In this document: positions 35,301 to 46,135 of the stretch, piece by piece | Position numbering within the stretch: the stretch's first letter is position 1 | Layout of the letters: each line of letters begins with the position of its first letter | Source of the DNA: Pyrenula massariospora | Lineage: Eukaryota; Ascomycota; Eurotiomycetes; Pyrenulales; Pyrenulaceae | NCBI GenBank assembly: GCA_021030905.1 | Contig: JAGFMI010000009.1 | Location: 1,302,001 to 1,366,000, forward strand | DNA length: 64,000 nt | Direction: 5' to 3' | Program-made: the position numbers and the translations under genes | The notes under the pieces: model-generated | The model's database searches: none | The model's input: only the letters and a program-made list of their open reading frames with translations | What the model was told of the DNA's origin: nothing

Positions 35301-36846
35301 GCCCAGTGCTTGGCGACGGTTTGCCTGACATTTTTTCGAGAGCTAACAGCCCATGCGAATTAGGGGCTTACGGCTACAGTGTAGTTCCAGCATAAAGGCA
35401 CCTTTGGCAGCTACCTAGATATCGTTAACAATCCGCGGTTACAATGTTCAAGGCTCAGAGCATCTAGCAGCCACAAGGACATCGCCGAGCTCGTTGGCCA
35501 CAAGAGATTTCGAGGAGGTCTTCGTTGACCAATAATACTTGCAGTCCAGTGATCTTCCCGGCTCATGCTCCAAGTCATCAAAAGTGTCGGACTGATTGAC
35601 TACGCCCCTTGCCTACCAAAATGCCTCATGACAGCAAAATCTCAAATACTCCCGAGATTGCGTGGTATCCGCTGCTCCACCGATCCCCTGATAGACTTTA
35701 CTCGCCTATCTCGCCCTAGCTGCTAGTCGAAGTCTGAATCCGATCGGGTTCCTGCCCGCTACTACTAGTAGATGGTGCTATTCCTTGTCCTGCATCCGAA
35801 TCACAAAATGCGGCCAGTGTACCTATGAGCGCGTCAGTAACGGCCACATGTGTCAAGTCTTCTGACTCTGATCCTAGGTCTACAGGGGTGGACTTTAAAA
35901 ATCGTCACAGGGAGTACTTGTGCCCTTTGCATGCACACATCCTCTGCGGCCACAGATTTACGAGACATTCTGTCGAAGGGACCTGCCGACACTCTCTATT
36001 GCTCTGATCGAGGCCTCCAGCCGCCAAATCAGGCTGCCGAGCTCAAGCCTATTGCGCAATGAATGCCCAAAGGGGAAGCCAGTGCCAAGCGAGCCTTGGT
36101 GCTTTGACAGTGGACCTCATGAAAGCGTACTCTGGCTTGGTACTAGCAGCGGCTCTTGATGGAAAAAGGAACATAACGATGCGAGTGCTCTTAAATTATA
36201 GAGGCAGGACCTTCCACGACATCATTTCAAGTATCATCACTCTACGATCAGCGATGACAAACGTTCTATGTCTATGGGTAAATCAAAGCGTTCAGCGCGT
36301 GGAATCAAGATCGATCACAATCACTACCTGTACTTCCGTGGAAGAGTCGAGCGTGAACACAAGCTGGTCGACAGCAGAACGTGAGTTTGTGGTGAGTTGC
36401 TTAACCTACATCAGTGGAAGTAAGTGTGTTGTCTGGACGGCAGTATGCACAAGTCATAGTCCCCCAAGGCAGATACTTTTGAGAGCAACAGAAATTGGCA
36501 GTTCGTATGCTCTCCTCTTGTGAGCCTCATTAAAGGATGTGATAGTAGACGAGCTCATGGTCTTGTACCAAGGGAATGGCTGATCGCGTGATTCACGATG
36601 AAGCCTGCCAGATCCTAAGACAATGCGCTTTCATGTCTACCCATGTTTCTGAACCCAGAGAAGTATTCATGAGGATTCATATATCCCGACAATTAAGGCA
36701 GCCAGGTACCAGGGCCCAACAGAATTTCCGAGATTGCCAAAGAAAAGAGGAAGAGTTGGGAGATCTAGCATTACGCGCTTCTGCTCTTTGGTGATTGGTG
36801 GCAGTTCAGGCGCCGATGCTCCGAGTCGCCGGGCCAATGGAAGAGC

Positions 36847-36888
36847 CTTTTCCTTCTCCTTCTCCTTCTCCTGCTCCTTCTGCTTCTC
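36847..36888 (+). repeat. Imperfect CCTTCT trinucleotide-type repeat
   Basis: About 42 bp of TTC/CTC-like units (CCTTCTCCTTCTCCTTCTCC and variants) on the plus strand. On the minus strand it would code a Lys/Glu run. Likely a microsatellite. Confidence 0.8.
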
Positions 36889-37220
36889 CAACTCGCTCGT
36901 TGGGCTTTACCTTTGGGCTCTCCACCATGTTGCGCATTAGAATTTGATAATTTGTAGAGGAGTCTTCCAGGCCGCCGAGCCTGTCAATGCTTGTTGGCAC
37001 TACATTCAATGGACATGCTCCTTCAATTTCAGCTCCTTAACACATGTCCTTGATCGTATTAGGAGTTTCCTGCAACGACCTGTCGCCTTCAGTTCAGCCC
37101 GCATTTCACATGTTCAGTGACGTGTGTTTGATAAAAACCACAACGTTTTTCACCTCAATGCCCATGATACACCTCTATATGCGTATATCGCGTCTTATTT
37201 GAGGCCAAATTTTATCGACA

Positions 37221-39347
37221 ATGGCTTCCCGATACCCTCGGCGATTATTCCGACCAGCGGCTTACGTTGCAACTGCTGCAGTCACTGGTGGTGCGATCTT
37301 CTACTTCTCATATAGACCCCGAAACATTCCTGGTTCGGATGGAGCTGCTGTGCCACCTCCTACCTATGGAGAAGGCGGCAAGTTCGTCCCGCCTAGATTT
37401 CCTCAAGTCAAATCAAGAGAAGAGCAGATAGCAGATCTTAAACGCAGCGCGGGAAATACTCCTTCCACAGCCACGAGCAGGCTCAAACAACTTTGGTCCT
37501 CCGATCGAGCAGTTGATCAACACGCGACCTTGGAACCAGAGCCATATGACCTACTGATCATCGGAGGGGGAGCGACTGGCTCCGGGATCGCGTTGGATGC
37601 CGCCACACGCGGGCTCAAGGTTGCTATGGTGGAAAGAGATGACTTCGCCTCTGGGACGAGTAGCAAGAGCACAAAATTAGTTCATGGGGGCGTTCGATAT
37701 CTCGAAAAAGCAGTATGGGAGCTTGACTACAACCAATATGCCTTGGTCAAAGAGGCTCTGCGGGAGCGTAAATACTTCTTAGACACGGCCCCTCATCTAT
37801 CCATGTGGCTTCCTATCATGATCCCACTACAAAAGTGGTGGCAAGCACCCTATTTCTGGGCTGGTACAAAGTTTTATGACTTTCTCGCTGGGTCTGAAGG
37901 TATCGAAAGCTCCTACTTCCTCACCAGAAGCAGGGCCCTTGACGCATTTCCCATGTTAAAGAAGGATAATCTCATAGGTGCATTAGTGTACTACGATGGC
38001 GCCCACAACGATTCGCGAATGAACGTATCCCTTGCCATGACAGCTGCCTTGTATGGTGCTACAGTAGTCAATCACCTGGAAGTCACTGGTGTCACGAAAG
38101 ATGAGTCTGGGAAGCTTAATGGGGCTGTGGTCAAGGACCTCGTCGACAGCGCCAATGGGAAGGTCTCTGGCGAGTTCAACATCAGAGCGAAAGGGATCAT
38201 CAATGCTACCGGCCCGTTCTCCGACTCCATTCGGAAACTGGACGATCAAGCTACAAAGGAGATCGTCGCTCCCAGCTCTGGTGTCCATGTCGTTTTACCT
38301 GGCTACTATAGTCCATCCAACATGGGCTTAATTGACCCCTCGACATCAGACGGAAGAGTAATATTCTTCCTCCCGTGGCAGGGCAACACCATTGCAGGGA
38401 CCACTGATGCGCCAACGAGCATAAATCAGAATCCCATAGCTGGCGAGCAAGAAATTTCGTGGATCTTGAAAGAGATCCAGAGTTATCTCTCTCCTGATCT
38501 GAATGTCCGTCGAGGTGATGTCTTGGCGGCTTGGTCAGGTATCCGCCCACTCGTCAAGGATCCTAAAGCAAAGAATACCGAGTCGCTTGTCCGTAATCAC
38601 CTGGTCACCATTTCCGAATCTGGTCTTTTAACGTGTGCGGGTGGAAAATGGACCACTTACCGGCAAATGGCTGAAGACGCTGTTGATGAAGCCATAATAC
38701 AATTCAATTTGAAGCCCAAGCCTTTATCCGTTGCTCCTCGAATTAGTGGCACAGAGCTTATTAACGATGCTGCTCCTCTGAACGGATCATGCCAGACGCA
38801 TCAAGTCCGACTCCTCGGTGCGCATGGGTATTCCAAGACACTGTTCATTAATCTCATCCAGCACTTCGGTCTTGAAACGGAGGTTGCAAAGCATCTTACA
38901 CAGTCCTACGGAGATCGAGCCTGGACAGTCGCTGCTCTGTCATCCCCAACTGAACAGCGGTTTCCTGTCAGAGGGTTGAGGATTGCGCCTCTTTACCCCT
39001 TTATCGATGGGGAGGTTAGATATGCCGTTCGACACGAGTACGCCCAAACTGCTGTAGACGTCCTTGCCCGCCGGACGAGACTGGCTTTCCTCAATGCTCA
39101 AGCAGCGTTGCAAGCTTTGCCTACGGTGATTGATCTCATGGCAGAAGAACTCGGCTGGGATAGTAAGCGGAAAGATTTGGAGTGGAGGAAAACCGTGTCA
39201 TTCTTAGCTTCAATGGGCCTCCCAAAGTCCAAACTAGGAGTTAGTCGAAAGGACGTAGAGAGCGGTAAGGCTGGTGTCTTTAGTGAGTATGAGCGAAAAT
39301 TGTATTCAAGACACGGTAAGTCAATGGATCCGTGGAAAGAGTCTTGA
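37221..39347 (+). CDS. gut2: Mitochondrial FAD-dependent glycerol-3-phosphate dehydrogenase
   Basis: 708 aa, intronless. It oxidises glycerol 3-phosphate to dihydroxyacetone phosphate and passes electrons to ubiquinone at the outer face of the inner mitochondrial membrane (glycerol use and the G3P shuttle). Residues 1-13 are basic (MASRYPRRLFRPA) and are followed by a hydrophobic segment (about 14-30), giving presequence plus anchor. The FAD dinucleotide motif LLIIGGGATGSGIALDAATRG lies at about 111-131, with ERDDFASGTSSKSTKLVHGG after it. Other family blocks are RYLEKAV, YYDGAHNDSRM, GIINATGPFSDSIR, GTTDAPT, WSGIRPLV and CAGGKWTTYRQMAEDA. A C-terminal helical domain follows; no EF-hands, as in yeast. 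Length is normal for fungal Gut2 (about 650-710). Upstream, an AT-rich leader begins shortly after 37140. Confidence 0.97.
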   Translation: MASRYPRRLFRPAAYVATAAVTGGAIFYFSYRPRNIPGSDGAAVPPPTYGEGGKFVPPRFPQVKSREEQIADLKRSAGNTPSTATSRLKQLWSSDRAVDQHATLEPEPYDLLIIGGGATGSGIALDAATRGLKVAMVERDDFASGTSSKSTKLVHGGVRYLEKAVWELDYNQYALVKEALRERKYFLDTAPHLSMWLPIMIPLQKWWQAPYFWAGTKFYDFLAGSEGIESSYFLTRSRALDAFPMLKKDNLIGALVYYDGAHNDSRMNVSLAMTAALYGATVVNHLEVTGVTKDESGKLNGAVVKDLVDSANGKVSGEFNIRAKGIINATGPFSDSIRKLDDQATKEIVAPSSGVHVVLPGYYSPSNMGLIDPSTSDGRVIFFLPWQGNTIAGTTDAPTSINQNPIAGEQEISWILKEIQSYLSPDLNVRRGDVLAAWSGIRPLVKDPKAKNTESLVRNHLVTISESGLLTCAGGKWTTYRQMAEDAVDEAIIQFNLKPKPLSVAPRISGTELINDAAPLNGSCQTHQVRLLGAHGYSKTLFINLIQHFGLETEVAKHLTQSYGDRAWTVAALSSPTEQRFPVRGLRIAPLYPFIDGEVRYAVRHEYAQTAVDVLARRTRLAFLNAQAALQALPTVIDLMAEELGWDSKRKDLEWRKTVSFLASMGLPKSKLGVSRKDVESGKAGVFSEYERKLYSRHGKSMDPWKES

Positions 39348-40424
39348 CTGATTCTCCCAGATGACCCGGCAGACACTTTAGAAAGCGATTCCAAATTGGA
39401 AACAGGATCAAACCCTGTCATCGGACGTGACTCGCCGGTCAACAAATAAACACGGTGAAGATGCTGTTTTAATGTGTCAATAAGCTGTTCAAAGTGGTTG
39501 CAGCCTTTTAATTTTCTGTTGCACATATTAACCAGATGTTCATAGGTTGCAGAGACTTTGCATATCTTGCTGGGTGTTGGTTTGGGTAGAGTCTGCTTGA
39601 ATCTGCAACGGTCATGGTCGAGCATTGGGTATATTTTCGACACCATATCCTTGATGATACTATCTTTTCTGTCTCCGCGTTTCCACGGTTGAATGCTGTA
39701 CTAAAATTCTGAACAGGTCGCTTCTATTCGACTTTGACCCATTAGAGAAGAAAAACATACTACGCTAGATGCGGTACTGCCGCTGATTTGCTCGCCACAG
39801 TTGATGCGCGACTTGTCCGAAGTACTAACTTTACCTTCTGTCTACATACCTTTAATTTTCCATTAAAGCTGCTTAGTTTCCACGGTACAAACTCCTCTCA
39901 TTAATCAAAAAGTGACATTTCAGCTGCTAAGCCATTTCACCACCGTTGTTAACGAACCCAGTGCCCCCGAAGAACATATCGCTTCGGCCACAGACCTTGT
40001 TACCCTCAATTCCTGATCTTGGTTGACCAATAAACTTAAGTCCCTTCCACGGTTTCATTGGGGCTGCCCCCATCCCGGGTTGCGTGTTTATTCTAACTAT
40101 CTCATTTTCCTCTTAATGTGCTCATGGTGTGGGGCAGCTCCTACGCATATTTCAAAATATCGATTTTTTCCCATCGTGGATTTTCCAGCAGTATAAGTTG
40201 ACTCATTCTCAACCTGTCTATCCAATGTTTGCACCATCGGATCATCAGTGCTTGTTTCAGAGCAAGACTTAATCAAAGAAAGTACCTGGCTTTGAATCTG
40301 CTTTTGCCCCATCGGCCTCTCCTTCTCGAATCTTTTCCCAGCCAAAAGATCGAAAGCAGTCCCCAAGAACGACAGTGACCGCTTCTCATTCGACTCCTCT
40401 CGCGGTCACCTTCCATCCATCGTA
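39348..40424. other. Intergenic region
   Basis: About 1.1 kb between two plus-strand genes. It includes the transporter promoter. Minus-strand ORFs at 39098-39646 and 40097-40458 are unsupported. Confidence 0.5.
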
Positions 40425-42108
40425 ATGGCGATGCAAAGAGACTTGGAGAGCAATGCACCCAATGGGTTGCTTCCGCAGTTAGGTCCCCTCAATGGCCACT
40501 TTCACATCGAGGATACAAAAGTCGAAATTTCAAGCAGCCTTGAGAGCGGCTCCACCGACCCTCAAGCTCCCATGGCTAGACACGATCCTTTCGCAAATGA
40601 AAATGAGGACGGGACGCAATACAAGACAATGAGCTGGTGGTAAGTAGCACCATACGATGCATCTGCCATAGATCAGTGCTAACGTAACTTCTTCAGGCAG
40701 GGAGGCATGGTCATGGTCGCGGAGACTATCTCTCTCGGTATACTTTCGCTACCAAAGGCGTTGTCAGTGCTGGGTATAATTCCTGGCATTATCCTTCTGC
40801 TTAGTCTTGGGGCGCTAGCCAGCTACACCGGATACGTGATTGGCCAGTTCAAGATTGCATATCCGCAGGTACACAACATGGCAGATGCTGGCTATATCCT
40901 TGGAGGGCGTTGGGGCCGTGAAATCCTCGGGTTTGGCCAGATCATGTTCCTTGTCCTAATCATGGGTAGCCACATTCTGACCTTCGGCATTATGATGAAT
41001 GCTGTAAGTGCAGTCCTCCTGTCCTTGATTGCTTCATTTTGTTTCTTGTCGTTGCAACTTTCTTGTTGATATTTCTGACCTCTCAATGCTCAGCTCACAG
41101 ACCACGGCGCCTGCACTGTGATCTTTATGTTCGTTGGCACAATCGTCTCGCTCATTCTGACCCTGCCACGGACGTTGAAGAACATGGCTTTTCTCAGCAT
41201 CGCCTCCTTCATCAGTATCTTCGGTGCTGTTCTCACAACCATGATCGGCGTCGCTATCGAAACTCCCAAGCCCGGAGACATCACTCTTTGGGGTTCGCCT
41301 AACACACCTTTTTACGCTACCTTTCTCGCGGTCGCCAACATAATCTTCGCCTACGCCGGTCACGCTGCCTTCTTCTCTTTTGCATCCGAATTGAAGGTCA
41401 CCGAAGACTTCCCCAAGTCTCTCGCATTTCTCCAAGTTTCGGACATTTCCATGTACACCGTCTCAGCCGTGGTCATTTACTACTACGCCGGGCCCACCGT
41501 GCGCTCCCCTGCGCTCGACTCGGTATCCCATGTCCTCCGCAAAATCGCCTACGGCATCGCCCTGCCCACTATCGTCATCGCGGGCGTCGTCAATGCCCAC
41601 GTCGCCGTAAAGTACGTGTACGTGCGCTGTTTCCGCAACTCCAAGCATGACATCTTGCATCAGAGGTCCTGGCGTGCGTACGGCTACTGGGCCGGCATCA
41701 CGGCCGGCCTGTGGCTCCTCGCCTGGCTGATTGCGGAAGTCGTCCCTGTTTTCGAAGACCTGCTGGGCTTGTCCAGCGCCCTGTTCGCCAGCTGGTTTAC
41801 CTTTGGGCTTGGTGGATTCTTCTGGCTCCATTTGAACCGGAAGGCGTGGCGTGCCTCCAAGAGGAAGATACTGTTGTCCGCGATCAACGTTATGAATATC
41901 GTGGTTGCCCTTGCGATCGTGAGTTGAGACTTTCTTTCCCCATCATAATCCCGTGGAGAGTGTCTTTGCGCTGTGTGAAATGGCTGCTAATACAAGGATC
42001 TAGTGCGTTCTGGGACTATACTCGTCGATCACATCGATCTCAATCAACATCCGCCAGAAGAGTGTCGGCGGCTGCTTTTCTTGTGAGGATAGTTCAAGTC
42101 ATCGATAG
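40425..42108 (+). CDS. AAAP-family amino acid transporter (Mtr-like)
   Basis: Plasma-membrane amino acid/auxin permease family protein, similar in pattern to the neutral and aromatic amino acid permease Mtr of Neurospora. Four exons, 40425-40639, 40697-41003, 41094-41918 and 42004-42108, total 483 aa in frame. A hydrophilic N-terminus of about 70 residues precedes the family start motif (SWWQGGMVMVAETISLGILSLP), where aromatic SWW is joined across intron 1. About ten or eleven hydrophobic segments follow, including GIIPGIILLLSLGALASYTG, FIFAYAGHAAFFSFASEL and LLGLSSALFASWFTFGLGG. A last exon after a GTGAGT donor replaces an immediate stop and adds CVLGLYSSITSISINI plus a short cytosolic tail. 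Substrate unproven. Confidence 0.92.
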
Positions 42109-42809
42109 GAGGAGGATGTGTGGACTCTGTTCGGAAAGCCCAGATACCTCTATTGGGCAGTTTGTCTCTTTCTACTTTCTTCTTCTTCTCTTTGGATTGT
42201 TTGATGAGATTCCTTTTGGTGGACTTTGAGAGCAGGACGTTTACTTCTTACTAGAATGCCTGCGACGTGTATGTTAGTCCTGCTCGGCCTAGTTAGGTGT
42301 AGAAGTCTTCACAGTTTTTTCTGTGATGTTCGCTTTGTAATTGTGCAGCAGCAAGAGTTACCCATATTTCTTCGTCAGATTAACTTTAGGTAATAAGCTC
42401 TGAGAACAATTTGCCACTCTAGACAGCCAAGCCAAAAGCTTATAGAACTGTTTCTCTAAGCTTTCAACGAGTGTTTCGCCATATCTAGGTATCACAAAGC
42501 TTTTCAAGTACCATTCTACGCCTATTGTATCTCAGGATCACCACAAATTATGCAGTTCATCGCGTCTATTGGGGCTGTGGCTTGGTAAACTAGGACGAGT
42601 TCACATAATAGATGGCTTCTCGAATCAGCAATCGAATGTCATTCAAAAACGTGTCTTCGTCGCTGATATGAGTGCCACTGGTAACTTTTAGGACTCTGAA
42701 ATGCCGGTTGCCTTGTTTGTAAAAATCGACCAATTTCTTCTCTCGCGCCGAACCCGGACTTTAAGATTTGTGTGCATTCTCGTCATTATATGCCTCTCAT
42801 CTCTTCCCT
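42109..42809. other. Convergent 3' region
   Basis: About 700 bp between the amino acid transporter (+) and ornithine carbamoyltransferase (-). The plus-strand ORFs at 42701-43118 overlap the opposite coding sequence. Nothing is supported here. Confidence 0.5.
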
Positions 42810-43922
42810 TCAATTCACAATACGACCCTTATTTACGACAAACCCTTCCAGTGCTCCAACAGATGTCCACATGCGATTTTCCGCCTCCTGGAAAACCAAG
42901 CTTCTGTGCCCGTAGAACACATCATCGCTGACCTCCTCCGCCTTTCTCGGCATGCAGTGCATGAATTTCCAACCCTCTTTAGCACCGCCCTTCTTCGCCA
43001 GCTGCTCCGTGACTTGGTACCCTTCAAATTCCTTCAATCGCTTCGCCTTCTCCGCCTCTTGACCCATAGACACCCACGTATCCGTCACTATCACGTCGGC
43101 TCCCTCCACAGCCTCTAGCGGCTGCGTTGTTGTAGCGATCTTCCCTGCCGAAGGTCCGACGTCCTTTGCTGTTGCGCTGAAGAGTTCGGTTATTTCGTGC
43201 GGAATGGGATGAGATGCAGGCGTGGCCACTGAGACGTCTACCCCGAGTTTCACAGCCCCAAGACACAGGTCGAAGAGCACGTTATTCGCGTCCCCGACCC
43301 AGGCTATCTTCAAGCCACGGAGCCCCGCATCGGAAGGTGAGGCCGCGGTGTTGGTTTCAAAAGCCTCCATCACGGTGAGATAGTCCGCCAACGTTTGCAA
43401 AGGGTGCGCTCGGTCACAGAGCGCATTGATAACAGGTACCGACGAGTACTTGGCTATATTGACGACATCCTCATGTTTGTCGACCCGTGCGAAGATGGCG
43501 CCCACCATGCTCGACACCATGGTGGACGTGTCTCGCAAGGATTCATTGACCCCAAGCTGGATATCACTGGAACCAAGAAAAAGGGGGTGACCACCTAGGA
43601 GAGCCGTGGCAGATTCTAGGGAGACGCGCGTGCGGCTGCTGCGTTTGGTGAATAGCAGGGCAATTGTCTTGCACGCAAGTACATTTTGGAGAGAGGAGGG
43701 TAGAGTGTCACCGGATTTTAGGGCATTTTTTACGCGCTTAGAGTAGTGGAGCAGGGTGTTCAGCTCAGCAGGCGTGAGGTCAGCGATTGAAAGGAGATGT
43801 CGGGGCTCGCGTTGGGAGGGGCGCAGAAACGTTGATTGAGAACGGTGCGAGAAGAGCTGTAGGGGACGACCAAGAGATGGAAGGCGTGGAACGGTGACAG
43901 TACGGAGCGTGGCCATCTCCAC
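42810..43922 (-). CDS. argB: Ornithine carbamoyltransferase, mitochondrial
   Basis: 370 aa, intronless. It transfers the carbamoyl group to ornithine to give citrulline in arginine biosynthesis, in the mitochondrial matrix. Residues 1-38 are Arg/Ser/Leu-rich without acidic residues after position 2 (presequence). The carbamoyl-phosphate loop SSRTRVS is at 95-101. Further motifs are GVNESLRDTSTMVSS, the HPLQTLADYLT ornithine-domain motif, WVGDANNV, DTWVSMGQE and HCMPRK (about 319-324). Start at 43922 (MEMATLRT) or the next Met at 43916. The symbol follows Aspergillus usage (ARG3 in yeast). About 225 bp separate its start from the divergent microprotein candidate at 44148. Confidence 0.97.
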   Translation of the reverse strand: MEMATLRTVTVPRLPSLGRPLQLFSHRSQSTFLRPSQREPRHLLSIADLTPAELNTLLHYSKRVKNALKSGDTLPSSLQNVLACKTIALLFTKRSSRTRVSLESATALLGGHPLFLGSSDIQLGVNESLRDTSTMVSSMVGAIFARVDKHEDVVNIAKYSSVPVINALCDRAHPLQTLADYLTVMEAFETNTAASPSDAGLRGLKIAWVGDANNVLFDLCLGAVKLGVDVSVATPASHPIPHEITELFSATAKDVGPSAGKIATTTQPLEAVEGADVIVTDTWVSMGQEAEKAKRLKEFEGYQVTEQLAKKGGAKEGWKFMHCMPRKAEEVSDDVFYGHRSLVFQEAENRMWTSVGALEGFVVNKGRIVN

Positions 43923-44147
43923 GTTCTCTGGCCTTATTTTACAACAGACATTCTATCAATTAGGCTTTCATGAGGAATTTGGGACGCGCTTTTTTCTGGA
44001 AGTGAATGAGAAGCGGGTTGCATTTTGACCTTTCACGCCCTCGGGTAAAGTTTCCTCGTACGCTATATTCTTCGCCGCAAATTGCCACTTTTAGGAGTCT
44101 TTAGACCTCTATCAGCTTCAGAGCAATTATCTCCAGTACAGTACATT

Positions 44148-44398
44148 ATGTCACGACGCTTTAACCGTCAAACAGGTCCCGGCACGGTAGCGCGTCGAAC
44201 ATATTCTGCTGGTGAGTAGCAAAGCTCCCTATGAATACCTATCTTAGCTGGTAGGTGATCGATCTTGATATTGTCGGCACATAATGTGAGATTCTTGCTG
44301 CAAGCGATTCTGCATCAGCTGGGGCTACCTTATTTCTCTTATTTTGGGGTCGAATCTATGGCCGAATAAATAACAATGCTTTCCTTCAAATATGGTGA
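44148..44398 (+). CDS. Candidate 47-residue single-pass membrane microprotein
   Basis: Read as two exons, 44148-44211 and 44319-44398, around a 107-bp intron with a CTG/GTGAGT donor and GCATCAG acceptor. The junction gives 47 aa in frame. The product starts MSRRFNRQTGPGTVARRTYS, which is basic with no acidic residue. It continues with a hydrophobic helix (AAGATLFLLFWGRIYG) and a short polar end (RINNNAFLQIW). A positively charged N-terminus plus one short membrane segment is typical of small accessory subunits of mitochondrial inner- or outer-membrane complexes, but no specific family is recognised. The intron lacks an obvious CTRAY branch site. The divergent arrangement with mitochondrial ornithine carbamoyltransferase is only suggestive. 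Confidence 0.4.
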
Positions 44399-44617
44399 AG
44401 CAATCCAGAAAAGCAGAAGCGCTTGTTATCCGTACGTGATACAACATTTTGGTCTCAGGTCTTGCAACCAAGGAATGCATACCCCATTGAAACACGCCGA
44501 CTTTATATCAAAGGGTCAGGTACTCATTGGAAACTAGGAGTCATTCTAAATTTCTGAGCCGCTCTGGAAAAAGCCTTCTTCAATGCCTCATGGAGAGCAT
44601 TTATAAACCTCAAAATT

Positions 44618-46135
44618 TTATCCTGAAGCCGCCTCTCGATCGCCTTCCTCAATCCATTTTTCTCTCGCTCTAGTCGCATCCTCTTTCCTTGTGACCTCTG
44701 CTGTTTCGACATTTTCGTGGTTGCTATACTTATCGGCAAAGTAAAAATCGATTTCCTCAAGCGATAATCCGCTCGTCTCAGGATAGAATACAAATACAAC
44801 TCCAGCAGAACAGGCATTCAGAATTGCCAAAATCATGAACCATTTCCATCCAATGTTTGCAATGGCCGGGGGTGCAACCTCAACAAAGAGGAATTGAAAA
44901 AGCCAATAGCACACGTTGCCTAATGCCAGCCCTTTTTCACGAATTTGAAGTGGCAGAATCTCTGCAGGGTATGCCCAGGATGGCCCTAGCCATGATGCCG
45001 CATTGACAGCATAAAACAGAAACATCATCACTACTGCGGCAATGCCGTATGACTGACTCCCAGGTGGTGCTGTTGCAACTAGAGCGGCAATAATACTGAA
45101 CATTGCGCTTTGAAATATTGCACCTCCCCAGAGAAATGGACGGCGACCAAGTCGATCGATAGTGAGGACGGGAATTGTCGCAAAGATGATGGATGTAATG
45201 GATGTCATCCCGGCGACCCACAGCGCGGTGGAATGACTAACGTCAATAAATTTCAACAAGAGGGTTGGAACATAGTATGTGATCGAGTTAATTCCATTTG
45301 TCTGATGTAACGTCATCAAACCACAGGCGAGACATAAGCGATGGAAGTTCCGTGTCGTTTGCATGGAGAAGAGCTGGGCATACTGGTTGCCATCAACACG
45401 GCGCTCGAGATTGTGGCCAGCCTGGATTTGCGCAAGACGTTCATCCGCCCCGGTGGAGCCCTCTAAGAGCACCAGGACGCCCATTGCTTCCGATGTTCGA
45501 TCCTTTTTCACCAACCATCGAGGTGATTCAGGTAGGAAGAGGACCAAACCGCCAGAAATGGTTATGAAGATAAGTTGGAACGCTACAGGAAATGCAAAGG
45601 AGGCCATTGCGGTATTGTTATGGAAGCCGTAATTGATCCATTGAGCAAAAAACAACCCTAAAGCTGCGCCGCAAAGAAGCTGAACCGTGAGATAACGACC
45701 ACGCGTTCTTGCTGGCACCGTCTCTGCCTGCCAGATGCCCACGGTGGAGGTCATTGCGCCCACGCCAATGCCGCAGACAATGCGTCCTGAAATCAGCTCG
45801 CCAAGGTTGATTGCGACACACTGCACTATTGTTCCGACCGTGGTTACCAGCAGACCTGCGAGAATCATTCTTCGGCGCCCGAACAGATCTCCAAGAAAGA
45901 AAGCGGCGAGCGAGCCAAGGAATCCGCCAATATTATACATGGCGCTGATGGTTCCAAGGAGACCGGGCTTGGGATGATTGAAGGTCTTCAGAAACCAAGG
46001 GCAGACAATAATTCCGGAGAAAAAGCCGTTGTCATAACCGAACAAGAGGAAGCCGCAAGAAGACGCTATGGTAATAAGCACAACGAGCGGTCTTCCAGTG
46101 ACACCGCTTAAAGGATTCCAGGTCTTTCTTAACAT
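44618..46135 (-). CDS. MFS sugar-porter-family transporter
   Basis: 505 aa, intronless, with twelve predicted membrane helices. Sugar porter signatures are visible: LFGYDNGFFSGI in helix 1, the loop 2-3 GDLFGRRRMILAG, GRIVCGIGVGAMTSTVGIWQAE, PESPRWLVKKDR at the end of the first half, DRLGRRPFLWGG, and PETSGLSLEEIDFYF after helix 12. The C-terminal cytosolic tail is charged. Substrate may be a sugar, polyol, quinate or other organic acid; motifs do not discriminate. It lies divergently from a ThDP enzyme and an aldehyde dehydrogenase, which suggests uptake for that pathway. Confidence 0.93.
   Translation of the reverse strand: MLRKTWNPLSGVTGRPLVVLITIASSCGFLLFGYDNGFFSGIIVCPWFLKTFNHPKPGLLGTISAMYNIGGFLGSLAAFFLGDLFGRRRMILAGLLVTTVGTIVQCVAINLGELISGRIVCGIGVGAMTSTVGIWQAETVPARTRGRYLTVQLLCGAALGLFFAQWINYGFHNNTAMASFAFPVAFQLIFITISGGLVLFLPESPRWLVKKDRTSEAMGVLVLLEGSTGADERLAQIQAGHNLERRVDGNQYAQLFSMQTTRNFHRLCLACGLMTLHQTNGINSITYYVPTLLLKFIDVSHSTALWVAGMTSITSIIFATIPVLTIDRLGRRPFLWGGAIFQSAMFSIIAALVATAPPGSQSYGIAAVVMMFLFYAVNAASWLGPSWAYPAEILPLQIREKGLALGNVCYWLFQFLFVEVAPPAIANIGWKWFMILAILNACSAGVVFVFYPETSGLSLEEIDFYFADKYSNHENVETAEVTRKEDATRAREKWIEEGDREAASG

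Larger units (their letters stand above)
33883..37220. other. Long gene-poor region downstream of the Ecl1-like gene
   Basis: About 3.3 kb with no supported gene. It contains a GGTACCTAGGTA-type inverted motif near 35225-35300 and an imperfect CCTTCT repeat at 36847-36888. The minus strand of the latter gives Glu/Lys-rich ORFs (36667-37009) that I cannot assign. The final few hundred bases are the promoter side of the glycerol-3-phosphate dehydrogenase gene. Confidence 0.45.

Noticed and set aside
41463-41831. 122-codon minus-strand ORF inside the amino acid transporter gene
   Set aside because: Antisense of membrane helices; polar composition is a shadow effect.
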